A stretch of 64,000 nucleotides of DNA from Gemmatimonadota bacterium (GTDB taxonomy: Bacteria > Gemmatimonadota > Gemmatimonadetes > Gemmatimonadales > Gemmatimonadaceae). The notes beneath the pieces were generated by a model. It was not told the DNA's origin. It saw only the letters and a list, made by a program, of their open reading frames with translations, and did not search any database. Numbering within the stretch: the stretch's first letter is position 1; every line of letters begins with the position of its first letter. The position numbers and the translations under genes were made by a program. Below, in pieces: positions 38,317 to 47,550 of the stretch. The stretch spans positions 248,001 to 312,000 of the forward strand of contig JAQBPX010000002.1 in NCBI GenBank assembly GCA_028287305.1. Reading direction: 5' to 3'.

Positions 38317-38380
38317 CGCGCGCACTGCTCCATTGATAGAGTGGCGCTAAGGTACGGGCGATGCCACAGGCCGGTAAGGG

Positions 38381-38863
38381 TCAGTCCATCGTCGCGAGCA
38401 GCTTCTCGAGAGCCAGGTAACTCTGGTTGAGTCCACCCTCCATTCCGCTGGCCACCATCCCGTCGCGATCCTCGGCGGTGAGGTACAGGACGTCGGTCGT
38501 GAGGCGCGTGCGTCCGTCTCCGAGGTCGTGCAACTCGAGCGTCTGCAGCATCACGTGGCCGGGCATGCCGTCCCACTCGAAGGTCTGGACCACGCGCGAT
38601 GGCTCGGTGGCCTCGCGGAACCGGCCCTCGAACCCGAACTCGCCGTGGTCGGAGTGCTCGACGAAGCGCCAGTGCCCGCCGCGCACCGGCTCGTACTTCT
38701 CGATCACGAGCTTGTTGCCACGCCCCCACCACTGCGCGATCAGCGCGGGATCGTTCATGGCCTTCCAGACGCGCTCGCGCGGAAAGGCGATGACGCGCTC
38801 GATGTGGAGGCCGCGGTCGCCCTGCATGGTGAGCGTGGTGGTGTTCTCGTTGGTGGTGGTCAT
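38381..38863 (-). CDS. SRPBCC / AHSA1-domain protein (second copy in window)
   Basis: 160 residues with the helix-grip fold: IERVIAFPRERVWKAMNDPA at ~21-40, IAQWWGRGNKL and the closing helix GGLNQSYLALEKLLATMD. Its ATG overlaps the stop of the upstream ArsR gene (ATGA), so the pair is translationally coupled. The arrangement mirrors the ArsR/AHSA1 pair at 15.3-16.1 kb, though the proteins are distant from each other. Likely a ligand-binding cytoplasmic protein under ArsR control. Confidence 0.92.
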   Translation of the reverse strand: MTTTNENTTTLTMQGDRGLHIERVIAFPRERVWKAMNDPALIAQWWGRGNKLVIEKYEPVRGGHWRFVEHSDHGEFGFEGRFREATEPSRVVQTFEWDGMPGHVMLQTLELHDLGDGRTRLTTDVLYLTAEDRDGMVASGMEGGLNQSYLALEKLLATMD

Positions 38864-39198
38864 TCGTCCCCTCCCCTGGTGCGCTCGAGGAAGTCCTCGA
38901 GACGGTCGTAGCGCGCTTCGAGCATGGCCTGGTACTGGGCGATCCAGGCCTGCTCTTCGTGGAGCTTTCGCGTTCCCAGCCGGCAGGTGCGGACGCGACC
39001 GACCTTTTCGGTGACCACGAGGCCGGCGTCCTCCAGCACCTGCACGTGCTTCTTCATGCCCGTGAGGGTCATGTCGAAGTCGCCGGCCAGCTCGGTGATG
39101 GACGCCTCGCGCTTGCCGAGCCGCTGGAGCACGCCGCGGCGCGTGTCGTCGGCGAGGGCGGAGAAGGCGTTATTAAGCTGCCCGGTAAACTGAACCAT
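38860..39198 (-). CDS. ArsR family winged-helix repressor (second copy in window)
   Basis: 112 residues from the ATG at 39198. The winged helix spans ~8-80: NNAFSALADDTRRGVLQRLG, ITELAGDFDMTLTGMKKHVQ as the recognition helix region, and the wing EKVGRVRTCRLGTRKL. It has no metal-site Cys pair. The start codon lies inside a perfect 20-bp palindrome, a strong operator candidate for autorepression. Followed directly by an AHSA1-domain gene. Confidence 0.93.
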   Translation of the reverse strand: MVQFTGQLNNAFSALADDTRRGVLQRLGKREASITELAGDFDMTLTGMKKHVQVLEDAGLVVTEKVGRVRTCRLGTRKLHEEQAWIAQYQAMLEARYDRLEDFLERTRGGDE

Positions 39199-39208
39199 AT
39201 GGTTCAGT
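39189..39208. promoter_or_regulatory. Perfect 20-bp palindrome over the ArsR start codon (probable operator)
   Basis: ACTGAACCATATGGTTCAGT equals its own reverse complement. It covers the ArsR start codon and the expected transcription start. A repressor dimer bound here would block both initiation and translation. Confidence 0.75.
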
Positions 39209-39234
39209 ATTGCAGCGGGGAAGGATTGGCGCAA
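39206..39234 (-). promoter_or_regulatory. Candidate promoter of the second ArsR/AHSA1 operon
   Basis: On the minus strand, TTGCGC (39234-39229), a 17-bp spacer and AATACT (39211-39206). The -10 ends 7 nt before the ATG at 39198, implying a leaderless or very short-leader transcript, and it overlaps the 20-bp palindrome. Confidence 0.5.
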
Positions 39235-39254
39235 GGGGTGCTAGCTTCGAGGGC

Positions 39255-39569
39255 ATGGGACAACGCAACAGCCGGGACCACCACGCGCAGCTCCGGAAGC
39301 GGGACGAGAAGGAGCATTCGGTGCGCGGGCAGAAGAACGAACTGCTGGAGGAGCGGGTGCCGCTCGCCGGCTATGAGGAGCACTACGACATCACGCGGAG
39401 CGGGCGGGTGTTCCCGAAGGCGGGGAAGAAGGCGCTGATCGCCGGGTACCATCATAGCCCGTCGATCCGGATCACCGTGGGTGGCAAGGTGGTCACGCTG
39501 CAGAAGGACAAGGCGGTGGCGGACAGCTTTCGGGGTCGGGACGCCGTAGCCAAGAGCGACGACACTTAG
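39255..39569 (+). CDS. Small NUMOD4-like protein
   Basis: 104 residues, very charged. The middle (PLAGYEEHYDITRSGRVFPK at ~38-57, then PSIRITVGGKVVTLQKDKAV and ADSFRG) resembles the NUMOD4 module that normally sits in front of HNH homing-type endonucleases: an aromatic-rich YExxYxIxxxGRV turn, a beta hairpin and a final helix. No HNH nuclease follows here, so it is either a stand-alone DNA-binding module or a remnant. An 18-bp hairpin overlaps its stop codon. The ATG at 39255 was chosen over an upstream one because the extra residues look unstructured. Confidence 0.55.
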   Translation: MGQRNSRDHHAQLRKRDEKEHSVRGQKNELLEERVPLAGYEEHYDITRSGRVFPKAGKKALIAGYHHSPSIRITVGGKVVTLQKDKAVADSFRGRDAVAKSDDT

Positions 39570-39597
39570 CCGCGGACGACCGCGGCGAAATGTCGTC
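39558..39597 (+). terminator. Strong hairpin spanning the stop codon of the NUMOD4-like gene
   Basis: Arms 39558-39575 and 39580-39597 are complementary at 16 of 18 positions around a 4-nt loop, and the stop codon (39567-39569) lies in the first arm. No T-run follows. It may protect the 3' end or terminate transcription with help from Rho. Confidence 0.5.
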
Positions 39598-39642
39598 GCG
39601 CTTCCGCTGGTGCCCCCGCCACACGGCCTCGAGAAGTCCCTA

Positions 39643-39697
39643 TTGACGCCCAACCGCCCAAACCGTAGCTATCCCACCGGGTTTCCTGAACCGGTTC
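39643..39697 (+). promoter_or_regulatory. Promoter and LacI-type operator of the galactoside operon
   Basis: TTGACG (39643-39648), a 17-bp spacer and TAGCTA (39666-39671) form a candidate promoter. About ten bases after the expected start lies GAACCGGTTC (39688-39697), a perfect 10-bp palindrome with the central CG of LacI-family operators. The LacI regulator encoded third in this operon is the obvious candidate to bind it. From here the leader to the symporter start is about 80 nt. Confidence 0.6.
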
Positions 39698-39760
39698 GGT
39701 AGTTCGGTGGGCGTTTCGGTGATGCCGCAGCCCGCCCTCACTCCTTCCACGGAGCGCTGC

Positions 39761-41476
39761 GTGACGACTGTCCACCTAGGGGCGATCGACTACCTGATCC
39801 TGGGCCTCTACTTCGCCTTCGTGCTCGGGATTGGCGTCGCGCTGCGACGCTATACCAAGTCCTCCTCCGACTTCCTGCTGGCCAGTCGCTCGCTCCCGGC
39901 CTGGGTGGCCGGCCTCGCCTTCCTCTCCGCCAATCTCGGCGCGCAGGAAGTGATCGGCATGGCGGCCTCCGGCGCCAAGTACGGCATCGCCACCACGCAC
40001 TTCTACTGGATCGGCGCGGTGCCCGCGATGGTGTTCGTGGGCGTCTTCATGATGCCCTTCTATTACGGGTCGCGCGCCCGCTCCGTGCCCGAGTACCTCA
40101 AGCTCCGCTTCGACGAGAAGACGCGCGGCTTCAACGCGTTCTCATTCGCCGCCATGACGGTCGTCTCCAGCGGCATCTCGATGTACGCCATGGGACTGCT
40201 GCTCGGCGTGCTGCTCGGCTGGAGCTTCACCGCCAGCGTGCTGGTGAGCGCGGTGATCGTGCTGCTCTACATCTTCCTCGGCGGCCTCACCTCCGCGATC
40301 TACAACGAGGTGCTGCAGTTCTTCCTGATCGTCGCGGGCTTCATTCCCCTCGTGTACCTCGGGATGCAGGACGTCGGTGGATGGGCCGGGCTCACCACGC
40401 GACTCGCCGCCGCCGCCACGCAGCATGGATATGCCGCCGGCGCCTACACCGAGAGCTGGCGCCATCTCGGCGCCCCGGCGAACAATCCCATGGGCGTCGA
40501 GTGGATCGGCATGACCATGGGGCTCGGCTTCGTCCTCTCCTTCGGCTACTGGACCACCGACTTCCTGGTGGTGCAGCGCGCCATGGCCGCCGACTCGATG
40601 GGCGCGGCGCGACGCACCCCGCTCATCGCCGCCTTTCCCAAGATGCTCTTTCCGGCGCTGGTCATCCTGCCGGGCATGATCGCGCTCGCGCTCACCACGA
40701 AGGCCGGCGCCACGGGGTTCTCGCTCCCGGTGAAGCCGGATGGCTCACTCAACTACGACCTGACCATCCCGATGATGCTGGGGCACTACTTCCCGCCCGG
40801 CATGCTCGGCCTCGGCCTCACCGCGCTCATCGCGAGCTTCATGAGCGGCATGGCAGGCAACGTCACGGCGTTCAACACCGTGTGGACGTACGACATCTAC
40901 CAGGCGTACATCCGCCGCGGCGCCAGCGACGCGCACTACCTCTGGATGGGACGGATGGCGACGATCGTCGGCATCCTGCTCTCGGTGGCCACGGCATATG
41001 CCACCACGCAGTTCAACAACATCATGGACATGCTGCAGCTCGTGTTCGCCTTCGTGAACGCGCCGCTGTTCGCCACCTTTTTGCTCGGCATGTTCTGGAA
41101 GCGCACCACCGGCCATGGCGCGTTCACCGGGCTCGTGGCCGGCACGGCCGCCGCGGCGCTGCACCACGGCCTCACGCTTCCCGCCGGATCCGCGGTCGGC
41201 ATCAAGGGTGGATGGCTGGGCACCGTGATGCACACGTACCCCAGCGAGATGGCGCAGAACTTCAGGACCGCGACGTGGGCGTGGGTGGCCTGCTTCGTGG
41301 TCACCATCCTGGTGAGCCTCGTGACCAGGCCGCGCCCCGACGAGGAGCTGAAGGGACTCGTATACTCGCTCACCGAGAAGCCGGTGGAGGCGCACCTGCC
41401 CTGGTACAAGCGCGTGGGCACGCTCGCCATCGTGGTGCTCGCGGCGACGCTGGTCCTCAACATCATCTTCTTCTAG
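39761..41476 (+). CDS. Sodium/solute symporter (SSS family), probable sugar importer
   Basis: 571 residues from a GTG at 39761, chosen because GGAG lies 6 nt upstream and the product then begins MTTVHLGAIDYLILGLYFAF, the usual SSS start; longer upstream starts exist (39707, 39722). About fourteen membrane helices are visible. Family signatures include FLLASRSLPAWVAGLAFLSA, the sodium-site helix NLGAQEVIGMAASGAKYGI and GLTALIASFMSGMAGNVTAF. Its place at the head of an operon with galT, galK and two glycosidases suggests sodium-driven uptake of galactose or a galactoside. Confidence 0.93.
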   Translation: MTTVHLGAIDYLILGLYFAFVLGIGVALRRYTKSSSDFLLASRSLPAWVAGLAFLSANLGAQEVIGMAASGAKYGIATTHFYWIGAVPAMVFVGVFMMPFYYGSRARSVPEYLKLRFDEKTRGFNAFSFAAMTVVSSGISMYAMGLLLGVLLGWSFTASVLVSAVIVLLYIFLGGLTSAIYNEVLQFFLIVAGFIPLVYLGMQDVGGWAGLTTRLAAAATQHGYAAGAYTESWRHLGAPANNPMGVEWIGMTMGLGFVLSFGYWTTDFLVVQRAMAADSMGAARRTPLIAAFPKMLFPALVILPGMIALALTTKAGATGFSLPVKPDGSLNYDLTIPMMLGHYFPPGMLGLGLTALIASFMSGMAGNVTAFNTVWTYDIYQAYIRRGASDAHYLWMGRMATIVGILLSVATAYATTQFNNIMDMLQLVFAFVNAPLFATFLLGMFWKRTTGHGAFTGLVAGTAAAALHHGLTLPAGSAVGIKGGWLGTVMHTYPSEMAQNFRTATWAWVACFVVTILVSLVTRPRPDEELKGLVYSLTEKPVEAHLPWYKRVGTLAIVVLAATLVLNIIFF

Positions 41477-41488
41477 GGAGGGCGCGAC

Positions 41489-41701
41489 ATGCAACTCGAC
41501 ATCCGGCTTCCGATCGGCGCGCTCTTCGCCATCGTGGGAGTGATCCTTACGGGCAGCGGCCTGCTCGCCGCGCCCGAGTCGTACTCGCGCGCGCTCGGGC
41601 ACAACGTCAACCTGGTGTGGGGAGTGGTGATGCTCGCCGTCGGCGTCGTGTTCCTCCTCCTTGCGCGACGAGGCGTGCGACCGGCCTCGCCCACCAGCTG
41701 A
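41489..41701 (+). CDS. Small two-helix membrane protein
   Basis: 70 residues with a good ribosome-binding site (AGGGAGG, 8 nt upstream) 12 bp after the symporter stop. Two hydrophobic helices, ~9-27 (GALFAIVGVILTGSGLLA) and ~43-60 (WGVVMLAVGVVFLLLARR), separated by a short loop. Small proteins of this kind often follow SSS transporters in sugar operons. It may be an accessory to the transporter, but no function is established. Confidence 0.8.
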   Translation: MQLDIRLPIGALFAIVGVILTGSGLLAAPESYSRALGHNVNLVWGVVMLAVGVVFLLLARRGVRPASPTS

Positions 41702-41710
41702 CGTGCGCGC

Positions 41711-42748
41711 GTGACGAGCGAGCGCGCGACGATCACTGACGTCGCACGGGAGGCCGGGGTCTCGAAGGCGAGCGTCTCTGCCGTGATGAACGAGAAGCCG
41801 GGCGTGAGCGAGCAGACGCGCGCGCACGTGCTCGCGGTCATGTCGCGCCTGAACTACCGCCCCGCGCGCCCGGCGGCACGCGGAGGCACGCGGGCCCGGC
41901 GCTCGCTTGGCCTCGTGATCAAGGAAATGGACAACCCGTACTACACCGAGGTCGCCAGCGGCGCGGTGGCAGCGGGCCGGCAGCTCGGATACACGATGGT
42001 GGTCGCGAGCAGCGAGGGAGATTACGAGTCCGAGCGCGCTGCCGTGCAGGTGTTCTGCGACCATGGCGTGGATGGCCTGATCATCACGCCGGTGCTGGGG
42101 CCGCAATCCGACCTCTCGCACCTCTTCGAGCTGCAGCGGCGCAACGTGCCCTTCGTGCTGCTGGAGGAAGTCCGCGGCGTGCGCGCCAGCCTGGTGGACA
42201 TCGAGAACGTCGAGGCGTCCGCGCAGGCGGTGGAGTTCCTGTTCGGGCAGGGGCACGTGCACATCGTGCACTTCGCGGGGCCCGAATATTCCATGCACTC
42301 GCGCGAGCGCATCGACGGTGTGTACCGCGCCTTCAGTGGCTCCGCTCACTCCTTCGGGCCGGACGCGATCGTGAGGGCGGGCGCGCACCTGGAGGACGGA
42401 TACCGCGCGGGGCTCGAGTACTTCGGTCCGCTCTCCGCCGCGCAGCGACCCACGGCGGTCACCTGCTACAACGACCTGGTCGCCCTCGGCCTCATGCGCG
42501 CCCTCACGGAGCTCGGCATCTCGGTTCCCGGGGATGTGTCCGTGGTCGGCTTCGACGACCTCCAGCTGCTCGACTATCTCGGCGTGTCGCTCACCTCGGT
42601 TCACGTCCCGAAGTTCGAGATGGGACATCGCGCGACGGAGATGCTCATTCGCCACATCGAGACACACGAGCCCATCCCGCCGGTGAGTCACTACCTCTCT
42701 GGGCGCCTGGTGCTGCGCGGCTCGACACGTGAGCTACATGCCCCATGA
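41711..42748 (+). CDS. LacI family transcriptional regulator
   Basis: 345 residues from a GTG at 41711. The LacI helix-turn-helix is at ~8-28 (ITDVAREAGVSKASVSAVMN) with the hinge helix up to ~60, followed by the periplasmic-binding-protein fold (SLGLVIKEMDNPYYTEVASG, then GVDGLIITPV and DVSVVGFDDLQLLDYLGVSL). The effector is likely galactose or a galactoside, given the neighbours. The gene is embedded in the operon it probably controls, so it would be co-induced with its targets. Confidence 0.95.
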   Translation: MTSERATITDVAREAGVSKASVSAVMNEKPGVSEQTRAHVLAVMSRLNYRPARPAARGGTRARRSLGLVIKEMDNPYYTEVASGAVAAGRQLGYTMVVASSEGDYESERAAVQVFCDHGVDGLIITPVLGPQSDLSHLFELQRRNVPFVLLEEVRGVRASLVDIENVEASAQAVEFLFGQGHVHIVHFAGPEYSMHSRERIDGVYRAFSGSAHSFGPDAIVRAGAHLEDGYRAGLEYFGPLSAAQRPTAVTCYNDLVALGLMRALTELGISVPGDVSVVGFDDLQLLDYLGVSLTSVHVPKFEMGHRATEMLIRHIETHEPIPPVSHYLSGRLVLRGSTRELHAP

Positions 42749-42773
42749 CCTTCCCGACACGTGAGCAGTGATC

Positions 42774-43814
42774 ATGGATCGCACTTCGCTGGACGCGCAG
42801 CTGCGCGAGGATCCCCATCGCCGCCTGGACCTGCTCACCGGCGAGTGGGTGCTGGTGTCTCCCCATCGCGCGAAGCGCCCGTGGCAGGGTGCCGTGGAGC
42901 GTGCGGTGGCGCCCCCGTCACTCGCGCACGACCCGAACTGCTACCTCTGCCCGGGGAACACGCGCGCCAACGGCATGCGCAATCCGGATTACACGGGCAC
43001 GTACGTGTTCGACAACGACTTCGCGGCGCTGCGCCCGGGAACGGCGGATGCCGCGCTCGATGACGATGGGTTGCTCGTCGCGCGCACCGAGCCCGGACTG
43101 TGCCGGGTGATCTGCTTCTCGCCGCGACACGACTTGTCGCTGGGCGCCATGGAGACGGCGGCGATTCGCGGCGTGGTGGACGTATGGGCCGAGCAGTACG
43201 CGGAACTCGGCGCGCGCGAGGACATCGGCCACGTGCAGGTGTTCGAGAACACCGGCGCCATCATGGGGTGCAGCAACCCGCACCCGCATGGTCAGGTGTG
43301 GGCGCAGCGCTCGGTGCCGCGCGCGGTGGCGGTGGAGACCGATCGTCAGCGCGAGTACTTCGCGCGCGAAGGTCGCACGCTCCTCGAGGACTACCTCGCG
43401 AAGGAGGAGTCGCGCGCCGAGCGCATCATCGTGGCCAACGACCACTTCGTGGTGCTCGTCCCCTTCTGGGCGAGCTGGCCCTTCGAGACGATGATCATCT
43501 CGCGCCGCCCGGTGCGCGACCTCACGGCGCTCACCGGCGCCGAGCGCGACGGACTCGCCAGCGCGATGAGCCGGCTCACTCGCTGCTACGACGCGCTCTT
43601 CGAGGTGCAATTTCCCTACTCGGCGGGCGTACACCAGGCACCCACCGACGGCGAGCTGCACCCGGAGTGGCACCTGCACATGCACTTCTATCCGCCGCTG
43701 CTGCGTTCGGCCACCGTCCGCAAGTTCATGGTCGGGTACGAGATGCTCGGCGAGCCGCAGCGCGACATCACGCCCGAATCGGCCGCAGAGCGGCTTCGCG
43801 GTGCACTCCGGTGA
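42774..43814 (+). CDS. galT: Galactose-1-phosphate uridylyltransferase
   Basis: 346 residues from the ATG at 42774. The nucleotidyl-transfer motif HPHGQ is at ~169-173 ([11 protein letters not shown]), with the zinc-site Cys pair YLCPGN near 46 and the C-terminal His cluster [11 protein letters not shown] near 298-308. It exchanges UMP between UDP-glucose and galactose-1-phosphate in the Leloir pathway. Its stop overlaps the galK start (GTGA). Confidence 0.97.
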   Translation: MDRTSLDAQLREDPHRRLDLLTGEWVLVSPHRAKRPWQGAVERAVAPPSLAHDPNCYLCPGNTRANGMRNPDYTGTYVFDNDFAALRPGTADAALDDDGLLVARTEPGLCRVICFSPRHDLSLGAMETAAIRGVVDVWAEQYAELGAREDIGHVQVFENTGAIMGCSNPHPHGQVWAQRSVPRAVAVETDRQREYFAREGRTLLEDYLAKEESRAERIIVANDHFVVLVPFWASWPFETMIISRRPVRDLTALTGAERDGLASAMSRLTRCYDALFEVQFPYSAGVHQAPTDGELHPEWHLHMHFYPPLLRSATVRKFMVGYEMLGEPQRDITPESAAERLRGALR

Positions 43815-44950
43815 CGCCCCCCATCGCGGCGGCATTCCAGGAGCGGTTCGGCGAGCCGCCGGAATTCGTGGTGCGCGCGCCCGGGCGCGTGAACCTGATC
43901 GGTGAGCACACCGACTACAACGACGGCTTCGTGTTTCCCCTCGCAATCGAGCGCGCCGTCTGGATCGCGCTGCGCATGCGCACCGACGGCCAGGTGCACG
44001 TGACGTCGCTCTCGCTCGGCGAGACGGCGACGTTCGACGCGGCGCACCCGGAGCGCGGTGAGCCCGCATGGGCGGAGTACTTGAAGGGAAGCGCCTGGGC
44101 CATGCAGGCGACCGGGCAGCCGCTGGTCGGATGGGAAGGTGTGCTCACTAGCGACGTCCCCATCGGTGCGGGACTCTCCTCGAGCGCGGCGATCGAGCTC
44201 GCCACCATGCGCGCGTTCGCGGCGACGAGTGGCATCGCGTGGGAGCCCGCCACCATGGCGCGGCTCGCGCAGCGAGCGGAGAACGAGTGGGTGGGCGTCA
44301 ACTGCGGTATCATGGACCAGATGATCTCGGCGGTGGGCAAGCGCGGCCACGCGGTGCTGATCGACTGCCGATCGCTCGAGACGCGCGCCGAGCCGCTCCC
44401 CTCCGGCACCTCGGTGGTGATCCTCGACACGGCGACCCGGCGCGGGCTTGTGGACTCGCTCTACAATGAGAGGCGAGCCCAGTGCGAGCAGGCGGCCGCG
44501 ACTTTCGGCGTGACGGCGCTGCGCGACGTGACGCTGGCCGAGCTCACCGCGCGGAAGGGAGAGCTCGATCCGATGACATTCCGGCGGGCGCGCCACGTGG
44601 TGAGCGAGAATGAGCGGACGCTCGCGGCGGCGGCGGCCATGCGCGCCGGCGATGCACGCGAGCTCGGCCGGCTGATGAACGAAAGTCACGCGAGCCTGCG
44701 CGACGACTTCGAGGTGTCGAGTGAGGCGCTCGATATCATGGTGGAGATTGCGCAGTCGCGCACCGGGTGTCATGGCGCGCGAATGACCGGTGCAGGATTC
44801 GGGGGATGCGCGGTGGCGCTGGTGGATGCCGGGCTCGCCGGAAGCTTCGCGACCGAAGTTGCGGCGCGATATACCGAACGATCGGGGCTGGTGCCCATGA
44901 TCTATGTGACCGGGGCGAGCGCCGGGGCTGCCGTGGAGGATGTGAAATGA
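43811..44950 (+). CDS. galK: Galactokinase
   Basis: 379 residues from a GTG that overlaps the galT stop. All GHMP kinase motifs are present: [20 protein letters not shown] at ~24-43 (galactokinase signature), [15 protein letters not shown] near 116-130 (ATP loop) and [20 protein letters not shown] near 326-345. The catalytic Asp is expected within [10 protein letters not shown]. It phosphorylates alpha-D-galactose at C1, feeding GalT. No galE or galM is seen in the window. Its end overlaps the next start codon. Confidence 0.97.
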   Translation: MTPPIAAAFQERFGEPPEFVVRAPGRVNLIGEHTDYNDGFVFPLAIERAVWIALRMRTDGQVHVTSLSLGETATFDAAHPERGEPAWAEYLKGSAWAMQATGQPLVGWEGVLTSDVPIGAGLSSSAAIELATMRAFAATSGIAWEPATMARLAQRAENEWVGVNCGIMDQMISAVGKRGHAVLIDCRSLETRAEPLPSGTSVVILDTATRRGLVDSLYNERRAQCEQAAATFGVTALRDVTLAELTARKGELDPMTFRRARHVVSENERTLAAAAAMRAGDARELGRLMNESHASLRDDFEVSSEALDIMVEIAQSRTGCHGARMTGAGFGGCAVALVDAGLAGSFATEVAARYTERSGLVPMIYVTGASAGAAVEDVK

Positions 44951-47550
44951 TGATGCGTACCGTGCGGGCAGGACTCCTGCTGGCGTTGGTGATCGCCGGT
45001 GGTGCAGCGCACGCGCAGGCTGCCCACCGAGCGGAAGTAGATGCGAAGGGCGTCATGCGCTGGGCCGACACGAAGGAGGAGCTCCGCCTCTTCGGCGCGA
45101 ATTACGCCATCGCCTCTTCGAGCGACTTCCGCGCCGCCGGAATGGTGGGCGGCGACCGCAAGCGCATGATCGACGAGGACGTCGCGCACTTCGCGCGCAT
45201 GGGCTGGAACGGGATGCGCCTTGCCTTCTGGGGCGACTGGCAGAACTCGGACCTCGCGGGAAACCTCATTCCCAACGAGCACCTCGACCTGCTCGACTAC
45301 CTCATCTCGAAGGCGCGAGAGCGCGGCATCTCGATCCTCTTCAACCCGATCCACACGTATCACGCCGGCTGGCCGGACGCGATGTCCGACAGCTTCCCGG
45401 GATTCTCCGCGCACATCGACAAGGCGAAGCTCGGCACCGACTCGGCGGCGATCGCCGCGCAGGTGAACTACATCCACCAGGTGCTCGCGCACGTGAATCC
45501 CTACACGGGCGTGGCGCTCAAGGACGAGCCGGCGATCGTGTTAATCGAGATGATCAACGAGCCGATCCACCATCCGGAGGATCTCGCGGGCTCAGTGCGC
45601 TACATCAACACGCTCGTGAGCGCGGTCCGCGACGCCGGCAGCAAGGCGCTCACCGTCCACAATGTGAGCCAGGACTTCCGCATCGAGGAAGCGGTGCGCC
45701 AGTCGCGCGTGCAGGTCGGGAGCTACGGCTGGTATCCCACGGGACTCAACTCCGGGCACGAGCTGCGGGGCAACTACCTGCGCGGCGTGGATGATTACCC
45801 GGCGCTGCGCTCACCGATTCTCGCAAGCTGGCCGAAGGTCGTCTACGAGTTCGACACCGCCGATGAGCAGTCCGGCGAGATGTACCCCGCCATGGCGCGC
45901 GCATTCCGTGTCGGCGGGGTGCAGCTCGCGGCGATGTTCGCCTACGACATGCTCGAGACCGCGAGCCGCAACCTGGGATGGCAGACACACCGACTCAACC
46001 TGGTCTACACGCCGCGCAAGGCGATGAGCGCCGTGATTGCAGCCGAGGTGATGCGCCGCCTGCCGAGTGGGCAGTCGTATGGCGCCTATCCGCAGAACCG
46101 CACGTTCGGCCCCTTTCGCGTGAGCCACGAGGAGAACCTCAGCGAGATGGTGACCGACGAGGCGTTCCTGAACGCCGGTCCCACGCAGACGCCGGCGCCG
46201 CGGCCGGAACTGTTGCGTCGCGTTGCGGGGTACGGCTCCTCGCCGCTCGTGCGGTATGAGGGCGAGGGCACGTACTGGCTCGATCGGGTGCGCGAAGGGG
46301 TATGGCGGCTGGAGGTCTATCCGGATGCCGTCGACGTGCGCGACCCCTTCGAGGCGCAGCGGCGCGACAAGATCGTGACGCGCGCCATCTCGCGCGCACG
46401 GCCGATGATCATCCACATCCCGGACCTCGGCGAAACGTTCTCGGCGGAGCCCGTCGCCGCCGGCAACGCGGCGACGGTTCAGGCCAAGGGCGCGCGCATC
46501 ACCGTGCGTCCGGGCGTGTACGTGTTGAGCGCGCGCGGGCCGGTGGATCGCGCGACGCTGCCCGCGCGCATCGCGAATGTGGGATTCGCGGAATACCACG
46601 CGCCGCCGCTGGACACACTGGAGACGCGCGTGATCGTCACCGCCGCGCCGCAGTATGTGACGGGCAGGCCGGTGGAAGTTCGCGCGCGAGTGGTGAGCGA
46701 CCTGCAGCCGGACTCGGTGGCACTCTGGGTGCGGCCCGTTGGGCGCGGCTGGTTCAGCCGCTTTCCCATGCAGCGCGAGACGGCGTACGGCTGGGTGGCC
46801 TCGATCCCGACGGACACGCTGCGCGAGGGGCCGCAGGAGTACGTGGTCAGCGTGAGCGCTGGCCAGCTCACCACGACGTATCCGGAAGCCGTGGCGCGCA
46901 ACCCATGGGCGTGGGACTTTTACACCGGGCAGGTCTGGCACGCTACGGTCGTGTCGCCGCGCACGCCGTTGCGGCTGCTGTCACCCGCCGAGGACGCGAG
47001 CCGCATGGCGTTCACGCGCATCGGCGATTCTGGCCGCTCGGGGATCTTCCGCGTCGTGACATCCGCGGTAACTGGAGAGCCGGCATTTCATCTCGAGCTC
47101 CCGATGACCACGGGTGCCGATGCGGTGGACGACTACACGGCGTCGCTCGTGATCGAGGACCGCATCACGGCGCGCCATGAATCGATCGCCGCCGCGACCG
47201 GCGTTCGCGTGCGGCTGCGCGGCGTGGCGCAGGGCCAGCGGCTCCACCTGTCGCTGATGGAGAGCGATGGCACCACCTGGACCACCGTGGTGAATGCGGA
47301 CAGCGAGTGGGTGGAGCGGACGATCCCGCTCTCGGAGTTCACCTCGTCTCGCGGGGTGTTGCTTCCCCTTGGATTCCCTGGTCGCTGGAACTACTGGGTG
47401 GGTCCGGCCGCCGGGCGTGGTGGCGCAGGCGATCATGTTCGCGCCGCCCAGGTCGAGCGGCTGCAGTTCTCGCTGCGCCCGGATTCGCGCATCACGGCGA
47501 AGGGAGGGCAGGGCGTCGAAGTGGAGTCGGTGACGCTGGTGTTCCCGTGA
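44947..47550 (+). CDS. Exported GH5-like glycoside hydrolase
   Basis: 867 residues starting at the first of three consecutive ATGs, overlapping the galK stop by 4 nt. A Sec signal ends AAHAQ at ~25. A TIM-barrel domain at ~30-390 has the clan GH-A acid/base Glu at E205 (IEMINEPIHHPED) and nucleophile Glu at E301 (KVVYEFDTADEQSG), plus RLAFWGDW and the substrate-cleft stretch FNPIHTYHAGWPD. The ~470 residues after the barrel are beta-rich, with a final jelly-roll-like domain (FHLELPMTTGADAVDDYTAS). It probably cleaves a beta-linked galactoside- or mannoside-containing glycan outside the inner membrane. Confidence 0.85.
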   Translation: MMMRTVRAGLLLALVIAGGAAHAQAAHRAEVDAKGVMRWADTKEELRLFGANYAIASSSDFRAAGMVGGDRKRMIDEDVAHFARMGWNGMRLAFWGDWQNSDLAGNLIPNEHLDLLDYLISKARERGISILFNPIHTYHAGWPDAMSDSFPGFSAHIDKAKLGTDSAAIAAQVNYIHQVLAHVNPYTGVALKDEPAIVLIEMINEPIHHPEDLAGSVRYINTLVSAVRDAGSKALTVHNVSQDFRIEEAVRQSRVQVGSYGWYPTGLNSGHELRGNYLRGVDDYPALRSPILASWPKVVYEFDTADEQSGEMYPAMARAFRVGGVQLAAMFAYDMLETASRNLGWQTHRLNLVYTPRKAMSAVIAAEVMRRLPSGQSYGAYPQNRTFGPFRVSHEENLSEMVTDEAFLNAGPTQTPAPRPELLRRVAGYGSSPLVRYEGEGTYWLDRVREGVWRLEVYPDAVDVRDPFEAQRRDKIVTRAISRARPMIIHIPDLGETFSAEPVAAGNAATVQAKGARITVRPGVYVLSARGPVDRATLPARIANVGFAEYHAPPLDTLETRVIVTAAPQYVTGRPVEVRARVVSDLQPDSVALWVRPVGRGWFSRFPMQRETAYGWVASIPTDTLREGPQEYVVSVSAGQLTTTYPEAVARNPWAWDFYTGQVWHATVVSPRTPLRLLSPAEDASRMAFTRIGDSGRSGIFRVVTSAVTGEPAFHLELPMTTGADAVDDYTASLVIEDRITARHESIAAATGVRVRLRGVAQGQRLHLSLMESDGTTWTTVVNADSEWVERTIPLSEFTSSRGVLLPLGFPGRWNYWVGPAAGRGGAGDHVRAAQVERLQFSLRPDSRITAKGGQGVEVESVTLVFP

